A stretch of DNA of 64,000 nucleotides from Limisphaera sp. (GCA_025057755.1 JANWVC010000003.1:248001-312000); one strand, 5' to 3'; counted from the stretch's first letter, positions 40,929 to 51,371 are shown. Numbers and translations: made by a program. The notes: a model not told the origin generated them from the letters alone.

Positions 40929-41205
40929 AGATTTCTCCAATGCCGATGCATCAGCATTCCAACCGGTTCCCATCCGGCGTCCAATAGCTGCATCACTGCT
41001 CAGCGAATGCGCAACCGCTCGAAGGAACCAACCCGGGGATTTCCAGCCTGGCGAGTCTTCCCGCAACTATTTGCGGGCCAGGTAGATGCTGACAACCTGG
41101 AGTCCAATCTACGGGAAAGAAGCGTCTGTGGGGTGTGCCGCAAACACCCTTGGAGACCCTGACCTACTCGACGAAGATTGCTGTTCTCCCGGCTTGTTGG
41201 CTACG

Positions 41206-43353
41206 ATGCCCGTGATGCATAAGCTTCGGGTGCAACCGTGGGTCTGCGTACTCTTCTGGGCTTTGGGGGCCTTTGCGCGCTTGCATGCCCAAGGGCCGGA
41301 TCAGCAGTTCGTAACGGTCTACGCTGCCATTCAAGAGGGTGACCGGTTATTAAACCTGGGTCAATCCAGGGCTGCGATCGCCAAATACCTCGAGGCCCAA
41401 GAGGGGCTGCGCCGATTACAGGCCGCGTGGCCCGATTGGAATCCGCGCATCGTTCGCTTTCGGCTTAACTACTTGGCCGATCGAATTGCACAAGCTTCAG
41501 CACAAACCACTCCATCCGCTCCGCTGTGGACGTCCGCGCTTCCACCGAGGTCAGCCTCAAACAATTTGTTACCTCCGACCTTGTCCGATTCACCCTTGCT
41601 CCAAGAAATCGAAGGGCTCAAACAACAGGTAGCGCAACTTCAGTCAGACAAGGCGCTTTTGGAGGCCCGGCTTCGAGAGGCCCTTTCCGTCCAACCTGTG
41701 GCGACAGATCCACGTGAGCTTGGCCGCGCTCAAGCTCGCATGCGCGAGCTGGAAAAAGAGGTCGAGCTGCTCCGCGTGGCCCTGGAAGAGGAGAGAAGCC
41801 GCAAAGCCAAACCGGAACTCACCTCGCAGCTCCAAGAGCTGCGCACGCAGTTGGAGGAAATGCGCCGCGAACTAGCCACGCAAACCGAGTTGGCCCGGCG
41901 GCTGGCACGGGACAAAGCCGCCACAGAAGAGCAACTTATTGCGCAAAGCCTTGCCGCTGCAAATGAACTGCGACGAGCCCGAGAACAGATTGCCGAGCTT
42001 GAACAGGAGATCACCCGACTTCGCAGAAACAATCATGCCGTCGGGCCGGATCCGACGCCGGCGGAAACGGCAGCTTTGGAGCAGCAACTCCACCAACTCC
42101 GTCAGGCGCTGTCAGAACAAACCGAGCGGGCCGCCGTGCTCGCTGAGGAGAACCAGCAGCTTCAGGCCCGGCTCGCGGCCCTGGGGCCGAATCCGGCTCC
42201 GTCGCACGAACTTGAGCAACTCCGACAGGCACTGACTGAATCCCAACGACTATTGACCGAACAGCAAGAACTCAATCGCCGTTTGGCCTCCGATAAAGCG
42301 GATCTGGAAGCCCGCTTGGCGCGTGCCCGCCTCCAGCTGGAAACACTCGAGATTCTCCGAGATGAAAACCGCCTGCTTAAACAGCAGCTTGCTTCCAAAA
42401 CCCAGGCCGCCGCGCAGGACACCAACTCACTGCTGGCGCTTCGTCAGACCGAGCTGCAGTTGGCCACCCTCCAGTCTGATTTGGACCTGCTTCGACTCGA
42501 GAAGGCCGCGCTGGAGCAGCGCTTGCAAACGGCGCGGAATCAAACTGCCGGTCTATCCCGTACCTACACGGAGACCATCGCGAATCTTCGCGCGCGAATT
42601 GCTGCGCTCGAGGCCCAAGGCGTCCCCTTCACAGCCGAAGAGCTGGCGCTTTTGCGACCGCCCGATGCTTTCAGGCCTGCCTCCGCCGCAGGCCGCTCTA
42701 CAGCCGCACTGTCCGCGGCAGCCGTGTCGCCGCAAGATGCTCGCGCGGCTCACGCGTCAGCCTCCACTCTGCTGGATCCGCAACTTGAGAAAACGCTTCA
42801 ACGTGTGCAGCAGGCCCTGGCACAAGGCCAGTACGAAGCTGCGGCGCAGCTGGGCGAAGAAGTCCTGCAACAAGCACCTCTGCATCCGGAGGCACTGGAC
42901 AACATGGCCAGGGCCTGTCTCCAGCTCGGTCGGCTCATGGAAGCCGAGGCCCACGCGCACAAAGCCCTTCAAGTCGCTCCCGACCGCGTTCAGCCGCGTC
43001 TTGTCCTGGGCCAACTCTATCTCCGCCAAGGTCGCTATGATGAAGCCGTAGACGCCTTTAGCCGGGCGGCCGAGATGGATTCACGAAATCCTGAGATTCA
43101 AACGTATCTTGGTCTGGCGCTAAGCTACAAAGGATTCCGGGCTGCAGCTGAAACCGCCCTGCGCCGCGCCATTCTCCTCCAGCCTGGATATGCTGCGGCG
43201 CATCATAACCTCGCCGTTTTTTACTTGCGTCGCAGCCCCCCTTTACTCGAACTCGCGCGATGGCATTACCAAAAAGCTCGATCTAACGGCTTCCCAGCGA
43301 ATCCTGACCTGGAAACTGCTCTGGGCCTGCGGTCGTCCGAACCGGCAGGTTGA
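41206..43353 (+). CDS. Coiled-coil/TPR-repeat protein with signal peptide
   Basis: Long Glu/Gln/Leu-rich coiled coil followed by TPR units (AHAHKALQVAPDRVQPRLVLGQLYLRQGRYDEAVDAFSRAAEMD). Confidence 0.82.
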   Translation: MPVMHKLRVQPWVCVLFWALGAFARLHAQGPDQQFVTVYAAIQEGDRLLNLGQSRAAIAKYLEAQEGLRRLQAAWPDWNPRIVRFRLNYLADRIAQASAQTTPSAPLWTSALPPRSASNNLLPPTLSDSPLLQEIEGLKQQVAQLQSDKALLEARLREALSVQPVATDPRELGRAQARMRELEKEVELLRVALEEERSRKAKPELTSQLQELRTQLEEMRRELATQTELARRLARDKAATEEQLIAQSLAAANELRRAREQIAELEQEITRLRRNNHAVGPDPTPAETAALEQQLHQLRQALSEQTERAAVLAEENQQLQARLAALGPNPAPSHELEQLRQALTESQRLLTEQQELNRRLASDKADLEARLARARLQLETLEILRDENRLLKQQLASKTQAAAQDTNSLLALRQTELQLATLQSDLDLLRLEKAALEQRLQTARNQTAGLSRTYTETIANLRARIAALEAQGVPFTAEELALLRPPDAFRPASAAGRSTAALSAAAVSPQDARAAHASASTLLDPQLEKTLQRVQQALAQGQYEAAAQLGEEVLQQAPLHPEALDNMARACLQLGRLMEAEAHAHKALQVAPDRVQPRLVLGQLYLRQGRYDEAVDAFSRAAEMDSRNPEIQTYLGLALSYKGFRAAAETALRRAILLQPGYAAAHHNLAVFYLRRSPPLLELARWHYQKARSNGFPANPDLETALGLRSSEPAG

Positions 43354-43885
43354 GTCAGCCGCCAGACTTCGGGCCGTCGCCATTCGCATGCTCGATTTGC
43401 TGAACCCGAAGTCCTCTTGAACAAACTCAATTCATGAAATGCCGAGGTATCATCACAATCCCAACTCGCCCGCGTTACAAGTGCCATCTCAACCAGAGGT
43501 TGTTTGATCGGCTTCATGCGGACGCCGGCTTGGGCTTTACACAACTGTGTGTTTCAGCCTCAACAGACGGTAGGACCGCCAGCTTCCAGTCTCTTTCTCG
43601 CCGGATGCTTTCGAAGTACAATTTCACGCTCGCTATCCGATGAGGGACAGCCCTGAAAACGAAAGACTTCTTCCTTTTGCCTTGCGCGCCCAAAGCTGCA
43701 AGGTGCGCTTTCTCGGGGCGCGATGATCCCTTGACGCTTCCCAAGCTAAGTTCGCCGACAAGGCGATGCGCAATTCTCAGCCTTTCTTGGTGCTCCCTGA
43801 ATTGCAAGGAACTTGGGAGGGAACTAAGCCCGAAGGCTTCCGAGCTGGGCTCAGATTTCAGTCGCAAATCATTTACACCAAGCTC

Positions 43886-45349
43886 TTAAGCGGATTTCGA
43901 GATCCGCCCCATCGAATCCCATGCCACCAAGGCAGCTTGGCGAGCTGAGGCGTGACTCACCACAGGTTCCGGATAATCCAAACCCAGTCGCACGCCCGCT
44001 GCTTGAAGAACCAGAGGAGGCGCTTCAAAGGGTCGATGAATCCATTGGTCGGGTAACCGAGCTAATTCGGGACACCACCGACGCACGTATTCACCACGTG
44101 GATCAAAGGCCTCCCCCTGCCGCACTGGGTGAAAAATTCTAAAATAAGGCGCCGCGTCGGCTCCACAGCCCGCGCTCCATTGCCACCCCAACGTATTGTT
44201 GGCCAAATCCGCGTCGACCAAGGTGTCCCAAAACCAGCGCGCCCCCTCAAGCCAATGCAATCGAAGGTCTTTGACCAAAAATGAGGCCACAATCATCCGG
44301 ACACGATTGTGCATCCAGCCCGTAGCCCAAAGCTCGCGCATGCCCGCATCCACAATGGGGTAACCCGTCAGACCTTTTTGCCAGGCTCCCAGGCTTGTCC
44401 GATCCTGACGCCATGCGAAATGCTTCCACTCGGGACGGAGCGGCTGTTCCACAGTGTGCGGAAAATGAAAGAGCAGGTGGTGTGCAAATTCACGCCAACC
44501 GAGCTCTCGCAGAAAGGTCCAAGCCGCTCGGGATTCCTTTGCATTCCGCACCTTGCCCAAGTGCGCAGTCACGGCATGCCAGACCTGGCGAGGCGAAATC
44601 TCTCCAAAATGCAAATGAGGCGACAGCCGGGAGGTCCCGGATACGCCCGGAAAATCGCGGCGCTCTGGGTATGCCTTTAACGATTCTACAACGAATTGCC
44701 GCAGTCTCCGTTGCGCGTGTGCTTCGCCCGGCTGCCAGGCAGCGCGCAATCCCGCCGCCCAGTCAGGCTTGGGCAACAAGCCAAGCGCGTGGATAGCGAC
44801 CGAGGATGGCCAAGTGGCCGGACCTTTAATCCGACCCGGCTCGGGCAAAGGCGCGGGAGGCTCTGGTCGCTGCAAACACGCCTTCCAAAATGCCGTAAAG
44901 ACCTGATAAGGATGACCAGACCGAGTTCGCACCGAACCAGGATCGAAAAGAGTTGCATCATTAAAGCGGCGCAAAGGTATCCCCACAGCCGTCAACGCGG
45001 CGTGAGCGTGTTCTTCGATGGACCGCATGGCAGGCTCCCATCGCCGGTTGACAAACACAGCTCCGGCGTTCACTTCCCGGCTGATCGCAAGCAATGCCGG
45101 CGCAGTCGGTCCCACGCGCACGATAAGACGCGAGCCACGCGCTTGCAGGGCAGCATCCAAGGCTACAAGCGAGTGATGGAGCCACCACCGTGAGGCACCA
45201 CCCGGCTGCCAAGGTCCTTCTTCCTCGGGTGCCCAGACAAACACCGGGACCACTGGGCCCCCCTGCTGACACGCGGCATGTAACGCCGGATGGTCCGTCA
45301 AGCGGAGGTCGAGTCGAAACCAGACCACAATGGATTTCGTCACGCCCAT
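43886..45349 (-). CDS. phr: Deoxyribodipyrimidine photolyase (class I CPD photolyase/cryptochrome family)
   Basis: SIVVWFRLDLRLTDHPAL; SRLSPHLHFGEISPRQVW; WATGWMHNRVRMIVASFLVKDL; FDPRGEYVRRW. Confidence 0.96.
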   Translation of the reverse strand: MGVTKSIVVWFRLDLRLTDHPALHAACQQGGPVVPVFVWAPEEEGPWQPGGASRWWLHHSLVALDAALQARGSRLIVRVGPTAPALLAISREVNAGAVFVNRRWEPAMRSIEEHAHAALTAVGIPLRRFNDATLFDPGSVRTRSGHPYQVFTAFWKACLQRPEPPAPLPEPGRIKGPATWPSSVAIHALGLLPKPDWAAGLRAAWQPGEAHAQRRLRQFVVESLKAYPERRDFPGVSGTSRLSPHLHFGEISPRQVWHAVTAHLGKVRNAKESRAAWTFLRELGWREFAHHLLFHFPHTVEQPLRPEWKHFAWRQDRTSLGAWQKGLTGYPIVDAGMRELWATGWMHNRVRMIVASFLVKDLRLHWLEGARWFWDTLVDADLANNTLGWQWSAGCGADAAPYFRIFHPVRQGEAFDPRGEYVRRWCPELARLPDQWIHRPFEAPPLVLQAAGVRLGLDYPEPVVSHASARQAALVAWDSMGRISKSA

Positions 45350-45633
45350 AGTGTTATTGCCGAGGAGCGTCTCGTCAAACGAGGTGCAGGAATCTCTCCC
45401 CCAATTTGCGCCGTCTGCCCGGAACAGCGTTCATCCGCAGCATACGATAGGATCGCAAGTTTGGGAAATACCCGCTCGCAGAGCGAGCCACACGCAGGGC
45501 GAACGGAGGTTGCACTCTGGCAGTGCGAGCATTTCCGTCTTGCTCCGAAAGGACGTCAACTTGCGCGCAGAAGCTTTCGAGCAAGCCCAGTCGAGTCAGC
45601 CAGCTTGATTCTTGGAACCCCTGTAGCGATGTT

Positions 45634-46347
45634 TCATGCAGTCTTGTCCGAACTGGAAGATGGCGAGGAGCTGGCACGCTCCACCCACGCAGTGGCGTGT
45701 TGGACAAGTTCCACCGCGTTTTTCAAACCGAGCTTTCGTTTAATCTGTTCCCGGTAATACTCAACTGTCTTGATGCTGATGTGGAGTTCCTGGGCAATCT
45801 GCCGGGTCGTCTTCCAGCGACCCACCAGCTCAAAGACCTCCAATTCCCGATCACTCAAAATGTCAGCCGGGGATCCGGTGACCGCCGGAGTTCCTTGGAG
45901 CTGTTTTTGCAACAGCTTCACCGCCATGGCATCGCTGACATAAACAGATCCGTTCAGCAACCTTCGGATCGCCTCCAGCACCTTCTCCAAGGCCTGGTCT
46001 TTCATTAAGTAACCCATGGCGCCCGCGCGAAAGGCCATCTCTGCATAGACGGATTCATCATGAACGCTCAGCACCAGGATCGGCATCGAAGGGAAACGTG
46101 CCTTCAGGTTCCGCACCAGTTCCAACCCACTGGATTCTTTTAGCGAGAGATCCGCGATCACCAGGTCGGGCTTGAGCCGTTCCGCCGCAGAAAAAGCCGT
46201 ACTGGCATCCGCCTCTTCGCCACAAACTTCCAAATCGGGTTGCCGGTTGATCAACTGCGCGATCCCAAACCGGACCACAGCGTGATCATCCACGAGAAGG
46301 ATCCGCGCTTTCCTCCCTTCCGGTCGGGGCTGATGCCGCTGTGTCAT
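45634..46347 (-). CDS. Response regulator, NarL/LuxR family
   Basis: Receiver ILLVDDHAVVRFGIAQLI...DLVIADLSLKE; HTH LSDRELEVFELVGRWKTTRQIAQELHISIKTVEYYREQIKRKLGLKNAVELV. Confidence 0.95.
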   Translation of the reverse strand: MTQRHQPRPEGRKARILLVDDHAVVRFGIAQLINRQPDLEVCGEEADASTAFSAAERLKPDLVIADLSLKESSGLELVRNLKARFPSMPILVLSVHDESVYAEMAFRAGAMGYLMKDQALEKVLEAIRRLLNGSVYVSDAMAVKLLQKQLQGTPAVTGSPADILSDRELEVFELVGRWKTTRQIAQELHISIKTVEYYREQIKRKLGLKNAVELVQHATAWVERASSSPSSSSDKTA

Positions 46348-46694
46348 GTCACCGCTCCAGCGCCGCTAACATTTCCATTCTGGACCAGCACGGAGTTTTT
46401 GGCAATCTCCAATCCGGGGTTGGCCAGGCGAGAGGGATAGCGGCAGGAGCTGCGTTTTATCACCTTTTCCCGGGAGCAGAGGCCCGGGCAAAAAGCCCCA
46501 ACGATTGCTCATCCGCTTGTTTGACGTCGGCCCTGGGTCTCAATCCTCAGGTCCCGCTCCCACTCATGAAACTTATTCGACATTCTGCTTCCCTGATTCT
46601 TGTCCCACACGTTGAGCTTGTGCAGAGCGCGGGTGGAGTCCCCCGAAAAATCCTTGGACCCAGCGATCCAAACCGTTACAGTGCAGGGAAAGGT

Positions 46695-46979
46695 ATGAAG
46701 AACAGTTCACTCACGCCCGCTTTAATCGGGATCATGCTGGCGTTTGCCTTGGGCACTCTGGGGTTAACTTATCTCAATGTCCAGATGATCCGGAAAGCGC
46801 GCTCGTTGCAGGATGTCGCCAACCGGATTAATACGGTACGCGCAACCTTGGACGCGCTAGCACGTGAATCCATTGCCTACAGCCAGACGAATCCTGCGAT
46901 AGACCCCATTTTGGTTTCCGTAGGTCTAAAACCGGGTCCGATCACTAGCGGCTCTGGAAATCGACCGTCCAACCGCTGA
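46695..46979 (+). CDS. Small single-TM hypothetical protein
   Basis: MKNSSLTPALIGIMLAFALGTLGLTYLNVQMIRKARSLQDVANRINTVRATLDAL; natural composition. Confidence 0.65.
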   Translation: MKNSSLTPALIGIMLAFALGTLGLTYLNVQMIRKARSLQDVANRINTVRATLDALARESIAYSQTNPAIDPILVSVGLKPGPITSGSGNRPSNR

Positions 46980-47029
46980 TCGAGAAACCATTGCTCCTGA
47001 CAAACAGATTTGCATTTCTGAGCAACGCC

Positions 47030-47449
47030 ATGAACGAAAGCCGCGAAGTCCAACCACAGCCGTCGCCCCAGGATGATCTGCTCAAGGCGCTCCGCCGGTT
47101 GCAGGTCCAATTGCAGGCAACTCTAATCCTCATGATTATGGTCACGGGCGCCCTCAATCTTTATCTACTGCGTCAGTATGTGGCGCTAAGGAAGGACGTC
47201 GCCTTGCTGGAGCCACAAGTGGGCCAAATGATGGCCCTGTATGACAAGGCAACCATACCTTTGGCTCGCGCTTTCCTGGGGCAACTCACCGAATTTGCTC
47301 GCCAGCATCCTGATTTCCAGGCGGTCCTGGACCGTTACCGCGTCCAAGTGGCTCCAACCACAGGCGCAGCCCCGGCGACAGTAGCTTTCCCGGCTGGAGG
47401 CCCGGCAACCTCGTCCCCGGCTGCCACTGGTCGTTCATTGCAACCTTAG
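47030..47449 (+). CDS. Small single-TM hypothetical protein
   Basis: MNESREVQPQPSPQDDLLKALRRLQVQLQATLILMIMVTGALNLYLLRQY; downstream of a similar small membrane protein. Confidence 0.65.
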   Translation: MNESREVQPQPSPQDDLLKALRRLQVQLQATLILMIMVTGALNLYLLRQYVALRKDVALLEPQVGQMMALYDKATIPLARAFLGQLTEFARQHPDFQAVLDRYRVQVAPTTGAAPATVAFPAGGPATSSPAATGRSLQP

Positions 47450-47790
47450 TTCCCTTGTCGATGCCCTGCCGCAGGTCGGGACCAAGGGTGCTTGGTCTGC
47501 CCACCGCCCAACGCGGGAAAAGCTCAAAGAGCCCGTTCTTGCACATCGGACACGGCTGAATCCGTCAACGACCCCAACCCACCGCAATCACCATCGTAAA
47601 TCCGACCCTCAGGCAACACATGCGACTCAGGGAGTCCCCCTTGGTTGCATCGCATCCGTGGTAGACCTTTGCCCCCAAGAAGGAGGACGCGACCGACGAC
47701 CTGTCCCAGCCAGTGCTAGGTTCTGAGTCGGGAGCACTTGCCGCCGCAACCACGGTGGACCTGCACAGGTTGATCCCTTAGAGTTGGACC

Positions 47791-48228
47791 ATGAACGGTC
47801 TTGAATCGTGGCTTTTCCCCGGCGGTCAATTTCTCGGCGTTCGCTGGAGCGTGTGGAAAGTCATCGGATACAGTGGGAACCTACTCTTCTTTTCCCGCTT
47901 TCTGGTTCAGTGGTACTACACGGAAAAGCTGCGCCGTGTAGTGGTTCCTGCTTCGTTTTGGTGGTTGAGTCTGGCGGGCTCACTGTTGCTGCTGCTCTAT
48001 GCATTACGACAACGCGATTCCGTGTTTATTCTGGCTTACCTCTTCACATGGATCCCCTACACACGCAACTTGATCATTCACTACCGGCATCTCAGCGCGC
48101 ACGTGGAGTGCCGCAATTGCGGCGCATCTTGTCCGCCACAATCGCGTTTCTGTTTCCATTGCGGCGCAACCCTAATCAGGCCGCCAGATAATACCTCGGC
48201 CGTATGTCCGGTCCTGCCGAAGGGATAA
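47791..48228 (+). CDS. Lipid-A-disaccharide synthase N-terminal (LAB_N)-like membrane protein with C-terminal zinc ribbon
   Basis: VWKVIGYSGNLLFFSRFLVQWYYTEKLRRVVVPASFWWLSLAGSLLLLLYALRQRDSVFILAYLFTWIPYTRNLIIHYR, then CRNCGASCPPQSRFCFHCGATL. Confidence 0.85.
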   Translation: MNGLESWLFPGGQFLGVRWSVWKVIGYSGNLLFFSRFLVQWYYTEKLRRVVVPASFWWLSLAGSLLLLLYALRQRDSVFILAYLFTWIPYTRNLIIHYRHLSAHVECRNCGASCPPQSRFCFHCGATLIRPPDNTSAVCPVLPKG

Positions 48229-48848
48229 AGAGAAGCCGCTGGAAGATCCGGTCGGGACGTTCGCGACAGGCTTCTACTACGGCGCATCCGGCTGCCGCAA
48301 AACTTGTACCAACTTGCGGAGTCAGTCCGTGGTGCCACAGCCCGGGCGCGTTGGACACCTGCAACCTGCAGCACTGCCTGCACATCCGACAAAATCGCTT
48401 CGGAGCCTTCCGCCGGTAAACCTGAAGCATTCATGAGCGCACACAGGTCGGTTGCCAGCCGTCGCAATTCCTCCGATTGCAACACGGCATTGCCCAGGCA
48501 AGCCGCCAGGCTGTGCACGACTTCTTGGAGCTCTGCGACGGATGGTTTTCTGGTCCCTTTCGCTACGTCCAAAAGTGCGGTCACCAACACCGCCCTCTTC
48601 CCAACCTCTCCGGAGCCTGAGCCGAGCAAACCACTCAGCGCGGATGGGACCTTTTGGACGGACATCTCGGCAGCCTGAGTGTGCGCTTGGGTTCTCCCGG
48701 CTTTTACCTCGGAGGAATCCGCCGGCGCGGCCGGCGTCGGGACCCCTTGTCGCACATGCTGCTGCAACTCCTTGGCTCGGTGCTTGCCGGCGGTCCCTAC
48801 TGACATTTGAGCTCGTGCGATAAGAACTGAGCCAAGAGCCAATATCAA
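48081..48848 (-). CDS. Hypothetical protein; N-terminal about 170 aa plausible, C-term antisense to the LAB_N gene
   Basis: Signal-like N-term and natural helical middle (SVAELQEVVHSLAACLGNAVLQSEELRRLATDLCALMNASGL); extent uncertain. Confidence 0.4.
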   Translation of the reverse strand: MILALGSVLIARAQMSVGTAGKHRAKELQQHVRQGVPTPAAPADSSEVKAGRTQAHTQAAEMSVQKVPSALSGLLGSGSGEVGKRAVLVTALLDVAKGTRKPSVAELQEVVHSLAACLGNAVLQSEELRRLATDLCALMNASGLPAEGSEAILSDVQAVLQVAGVQRARAVAPRTDSASWYKFCGSRMRRSRSLSRTSRPDLPAASLYPFGRTGHTAEVLSGGLIRVAPQWKQKRDCGGQDAPQLRHSTCALRCR

Positions 48849-48893
48849 ACACTCCTGCCGCAGGTTTGAATCGTCTCATCCCGGCTACCTACC

Positions 48894-51371
48894 TCAAGGG
48901 TTGGCCTCCGTCCCGGCATTTGCGTCTTTTCGAGCAGTCAAGGCCTTTTCCCGGTTCCACAAATGTAAATAATCCAAGAGGATCATCTCTGCCTCGCGTA
49001 ACACGAAGTCATTCGAGGCAAGCGATCCCTCGTCATTTTCCAAAAGGTTCTCTTCCGTGGGTTCCGTGACCGCTGCTTCATTTGGCGCGCGTACACCGGG
49101 ATCCCGGTCAGTGGCAGAAGCCGTTTCCGCCGCAGGGCCGGAAGGCGCACCCTCTGTCGTCGCTGTTCCCCCCGCTTGCTGCAGACGCGTGATCGGAGCT
49201 GGGAGGCCAGGTTTATCAACGTCCGCCAACGTCAATTCACGAACGGGCACCTCCGGAAGTCTCCGGCTCAAGCGCTCCTTTTCACGCGCTTTCCGCCGTG
49301 TTTCCAGCTCCTCTTTTTCCTTCAACCGGAGTTGCTCATTCAGAGAGATCGACCGATCCTCCTGAGTTTTCAAGAAACGCGCAATGTCCTCCTGCACATG
49401 AGCGAAATCTGGAGAGGCTGCGACCCGCCCAGCCGACCGTTTGCGCAACTCGTCCAAATAAGGCGCCACCCAATCCAGTTTCTCATACTTCGCACTCTCG
49501 ATGGTGTCCCAAGGCAAGGGATTATCCAGGGCGCTTTCTCCAATGTCTTTGGAAACGTTCAGCACCGACGGTAAAACGATGTCTGGCACGACTCCTTTCA
49601 ACTGCGTCGATTCTCCGTTGGCACGATAGAACTTGCTGACGGTGTATTTGAGCAACCCTGGGTCCTGAGTTAGCGTAGCGCTGGGCCGCATGAAATTGCG
49701 CAACAAACTCGGCGCCTGCACGGTTCCCTTGCCATGGGTAGAGACATCGCCCACGAGCACCGCACGTCCGTAATCTTGCAACGCGGCCGCCACAATTTCC
49801 GAAGCCGACGCGCTGAACCGACTGACAAGGACGACCATCGGTCCCTCCCACAACATCCGTGGATCGCGATCTTCCTTAACCACCACCCGCCCCTCTCCGT
49901 CTCGCACCTGCACCACGGGGCCGCGCGGAATAAAGAATCCCGTGATTCGAATCGCTTCGTCCAGTGACCCGCCCCCATTACGACGCAGATCCAAGATCAA
50001 GCCCTCCATCCCCTCGGCCTTCAGTTTCGTGACCAATCGGGCTACATCGGCCGCGCAACTTCGGAAATCAGAGCGATCCTCGCTGCCGGTAAAGTCCATC
50101 GTCGAATAAAATGACGGCAAATCGATGATCCCAATCCGGCGCACGGTACCGCGCTCGTCTGGCCAGTCCACAACCTTGGCCTTGGCTGCTTGATCCTCCA
50201 ACCGAATGCGGTCGCGCACCAAGGTGACCTCTCGACGCTCGGAAGGATCCGCCGCATCCGCAGGGATGACTAGCAAACGAACGGTCGTCCCTTTCGGCCC
50301 GCGGATCAATTGAACCACCTTGTTAAGATTCATGTCCACCACGTCCACAAACGGGCCATCACCTTGAGCCACCCCAATAATCCGATCTTTGGGCCGAAGC
50401 TTCTTACTGCGGTCAGCCGGGCCGCCGGGAATCAACCTCCGAATCGTACAATACCCATCCGGCGAGGTTAACTCAGCACCAATACCCTCCAAGGCCAGAT
50501 TCATGCCCATAGCAAAGTTTTCCATCTGTTGCCTGCCAAGGTAATCGGAATGAGGATCGTAGACGTGTGCCAAGGCGTTTAGAAACACCTGCATCACGTC
50601 AGCGTTGTCCCATTCGGAAAACATCCGCAGATTCCGTTGATAACGCCGCAACAACGTGTTGGTGATTTGCTGGGGCTTTTCTCCATTCAACTTTTCCTGA
50701 AGGTATTCGTACCGCAGTCGGTCTCGCCAAAGCTTCTTTGCCTCCGCCAAATCCTTCGGATAAGGCGCCTTACGACGATCTATCTGAATGCGTTCGTCTG
50801 TGTCGAACCGGAAGTCTTCCGTTTGCAAAAGCTCCTCGACGTATTTGACTCGTTGCTGAAGCCGCTCAAAAAACCGCTGAAAGATTTCGAAAGCCGGAGT
50901 CGTGTCAAAGCGGCGCAGGATGTAATCGTCCAAGCGGTGGCGGTAAAACTCAAACTCACGGAGATCGGACTGCAAGAAATGGAGGCGCTGTGGATCGTAA
51001 GACTCGACGTATCGGTCTAAGAACCGCGAGGATACCTCGTCATCCAACCGTTGACGCGTGTAGTGTTGGCCTTCTAAAAGACGAGCTGCAACGTAAGCAA
51101 TTCGAGCATCAGCGGGATCCGGCTTCAGCTCAGGTGCAGTGACCGGCTTCTCGACGGGCTTTTCAGAGATCCTCCCCTCTGTTCGTGCACCGAGTCCGCT
51201 CCCAAGCACTTCGGGCGAGGTCGCTCTGCCGATCCAAGCCAGCCCCCACAGGCATACGACCACAAGGGTCGGCCACCAACACTGCCTCAGCCGGATGTTC
51301 AAATGCATCTGTTCAGCCATCTGACCCAAACTATAGCGCATTTCGTTTGACATGAAAGCCATGAGTTCCAA
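48894..51371 (-). CDS. C-terminal processing peptidase (Prc/Tsp-type, PDZ and S41 domains)
   Basis: PDZ IRRLIPGGPADRSKKLRPKDRIIGV; LDLRRNGGGSLDEAIRITGFFI; VLVSRFSASASEIVAAALQDYGRAVLVGDVSTHGKGTVQ. Confidence 0.96.
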   Translation of the reverse strand: MELMAFMSNEMRYSLGQMAEQMHLNIRLRQCWWPTLVVVCLWGLAWIGRATSPEVLGSGLGARTEGRISEKPVEKPVTAPELKPDPADARIAYVAARLLEGQHYTRQRLDDEVSSRFLDRYVESYDPQRLHFLQSDLREFEFYRHRLDDYILRRFDTTPAFEIFQRFFERLQQRVKYVEELLQTEDFRFDTDERIQIDRRKAPYPKDLAEAKKLWRDRLRYEYLQEKLNGEKPQQITNTLLRRYQRNLRMFSEWDNADVMQVFLNALAHVYDPHSDYLGRQQMENFAMGMNLALEGIGAELTSPDGYCTIRRLIPGGPADRSKKLRPKDRIIGVAQGDGPFVDVVDMNLNKVVQLIRGPKGTTVRLLVIPADAADPSERREVTLVRDRIRLEDQAAKAKVVDWPDERGTVRRIGIIDLPSFYSTMDFTGSEDRSDFRSCAADVARLVTKLKAEGMEGLILDLRRNGGGSLDEAIRITGFFIPRGPVVQVRDGEGRVVVKEDRDPRMLWEGPMVVLVSRFSASASEIVAAALQDYGRAVLVGDVSTHGKGTVQAPSLLRNFMRPSATLTQDPGLLKYTVSKFYRANGESTQLKGVVPDIVLPSVLNVSKDIGESALDNPLPWDTIESAKYEKLDWVAPYLDELRKRSAGRVAASPDFAHVQEDIARFLKTQEDRSISLNEQLRLKEKEELETRRKAREKERLSRRLPEVPVRELTLADVDKPGLPAPITRLQQAGGTATTEGAPSGPAAETASATDRDPGVRAPNEAAVTEPTEENLLENDEGSLASNDFVLREAEMILLDYLHLWNREKALTARKDANAGTEANP

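Noticed and set aside
43514-43867. 117-aa minus ORF between the TPR and photolyase genes
   Set aside because: No recognisable family; composition ambiguous; not supported enough to call as a gene.
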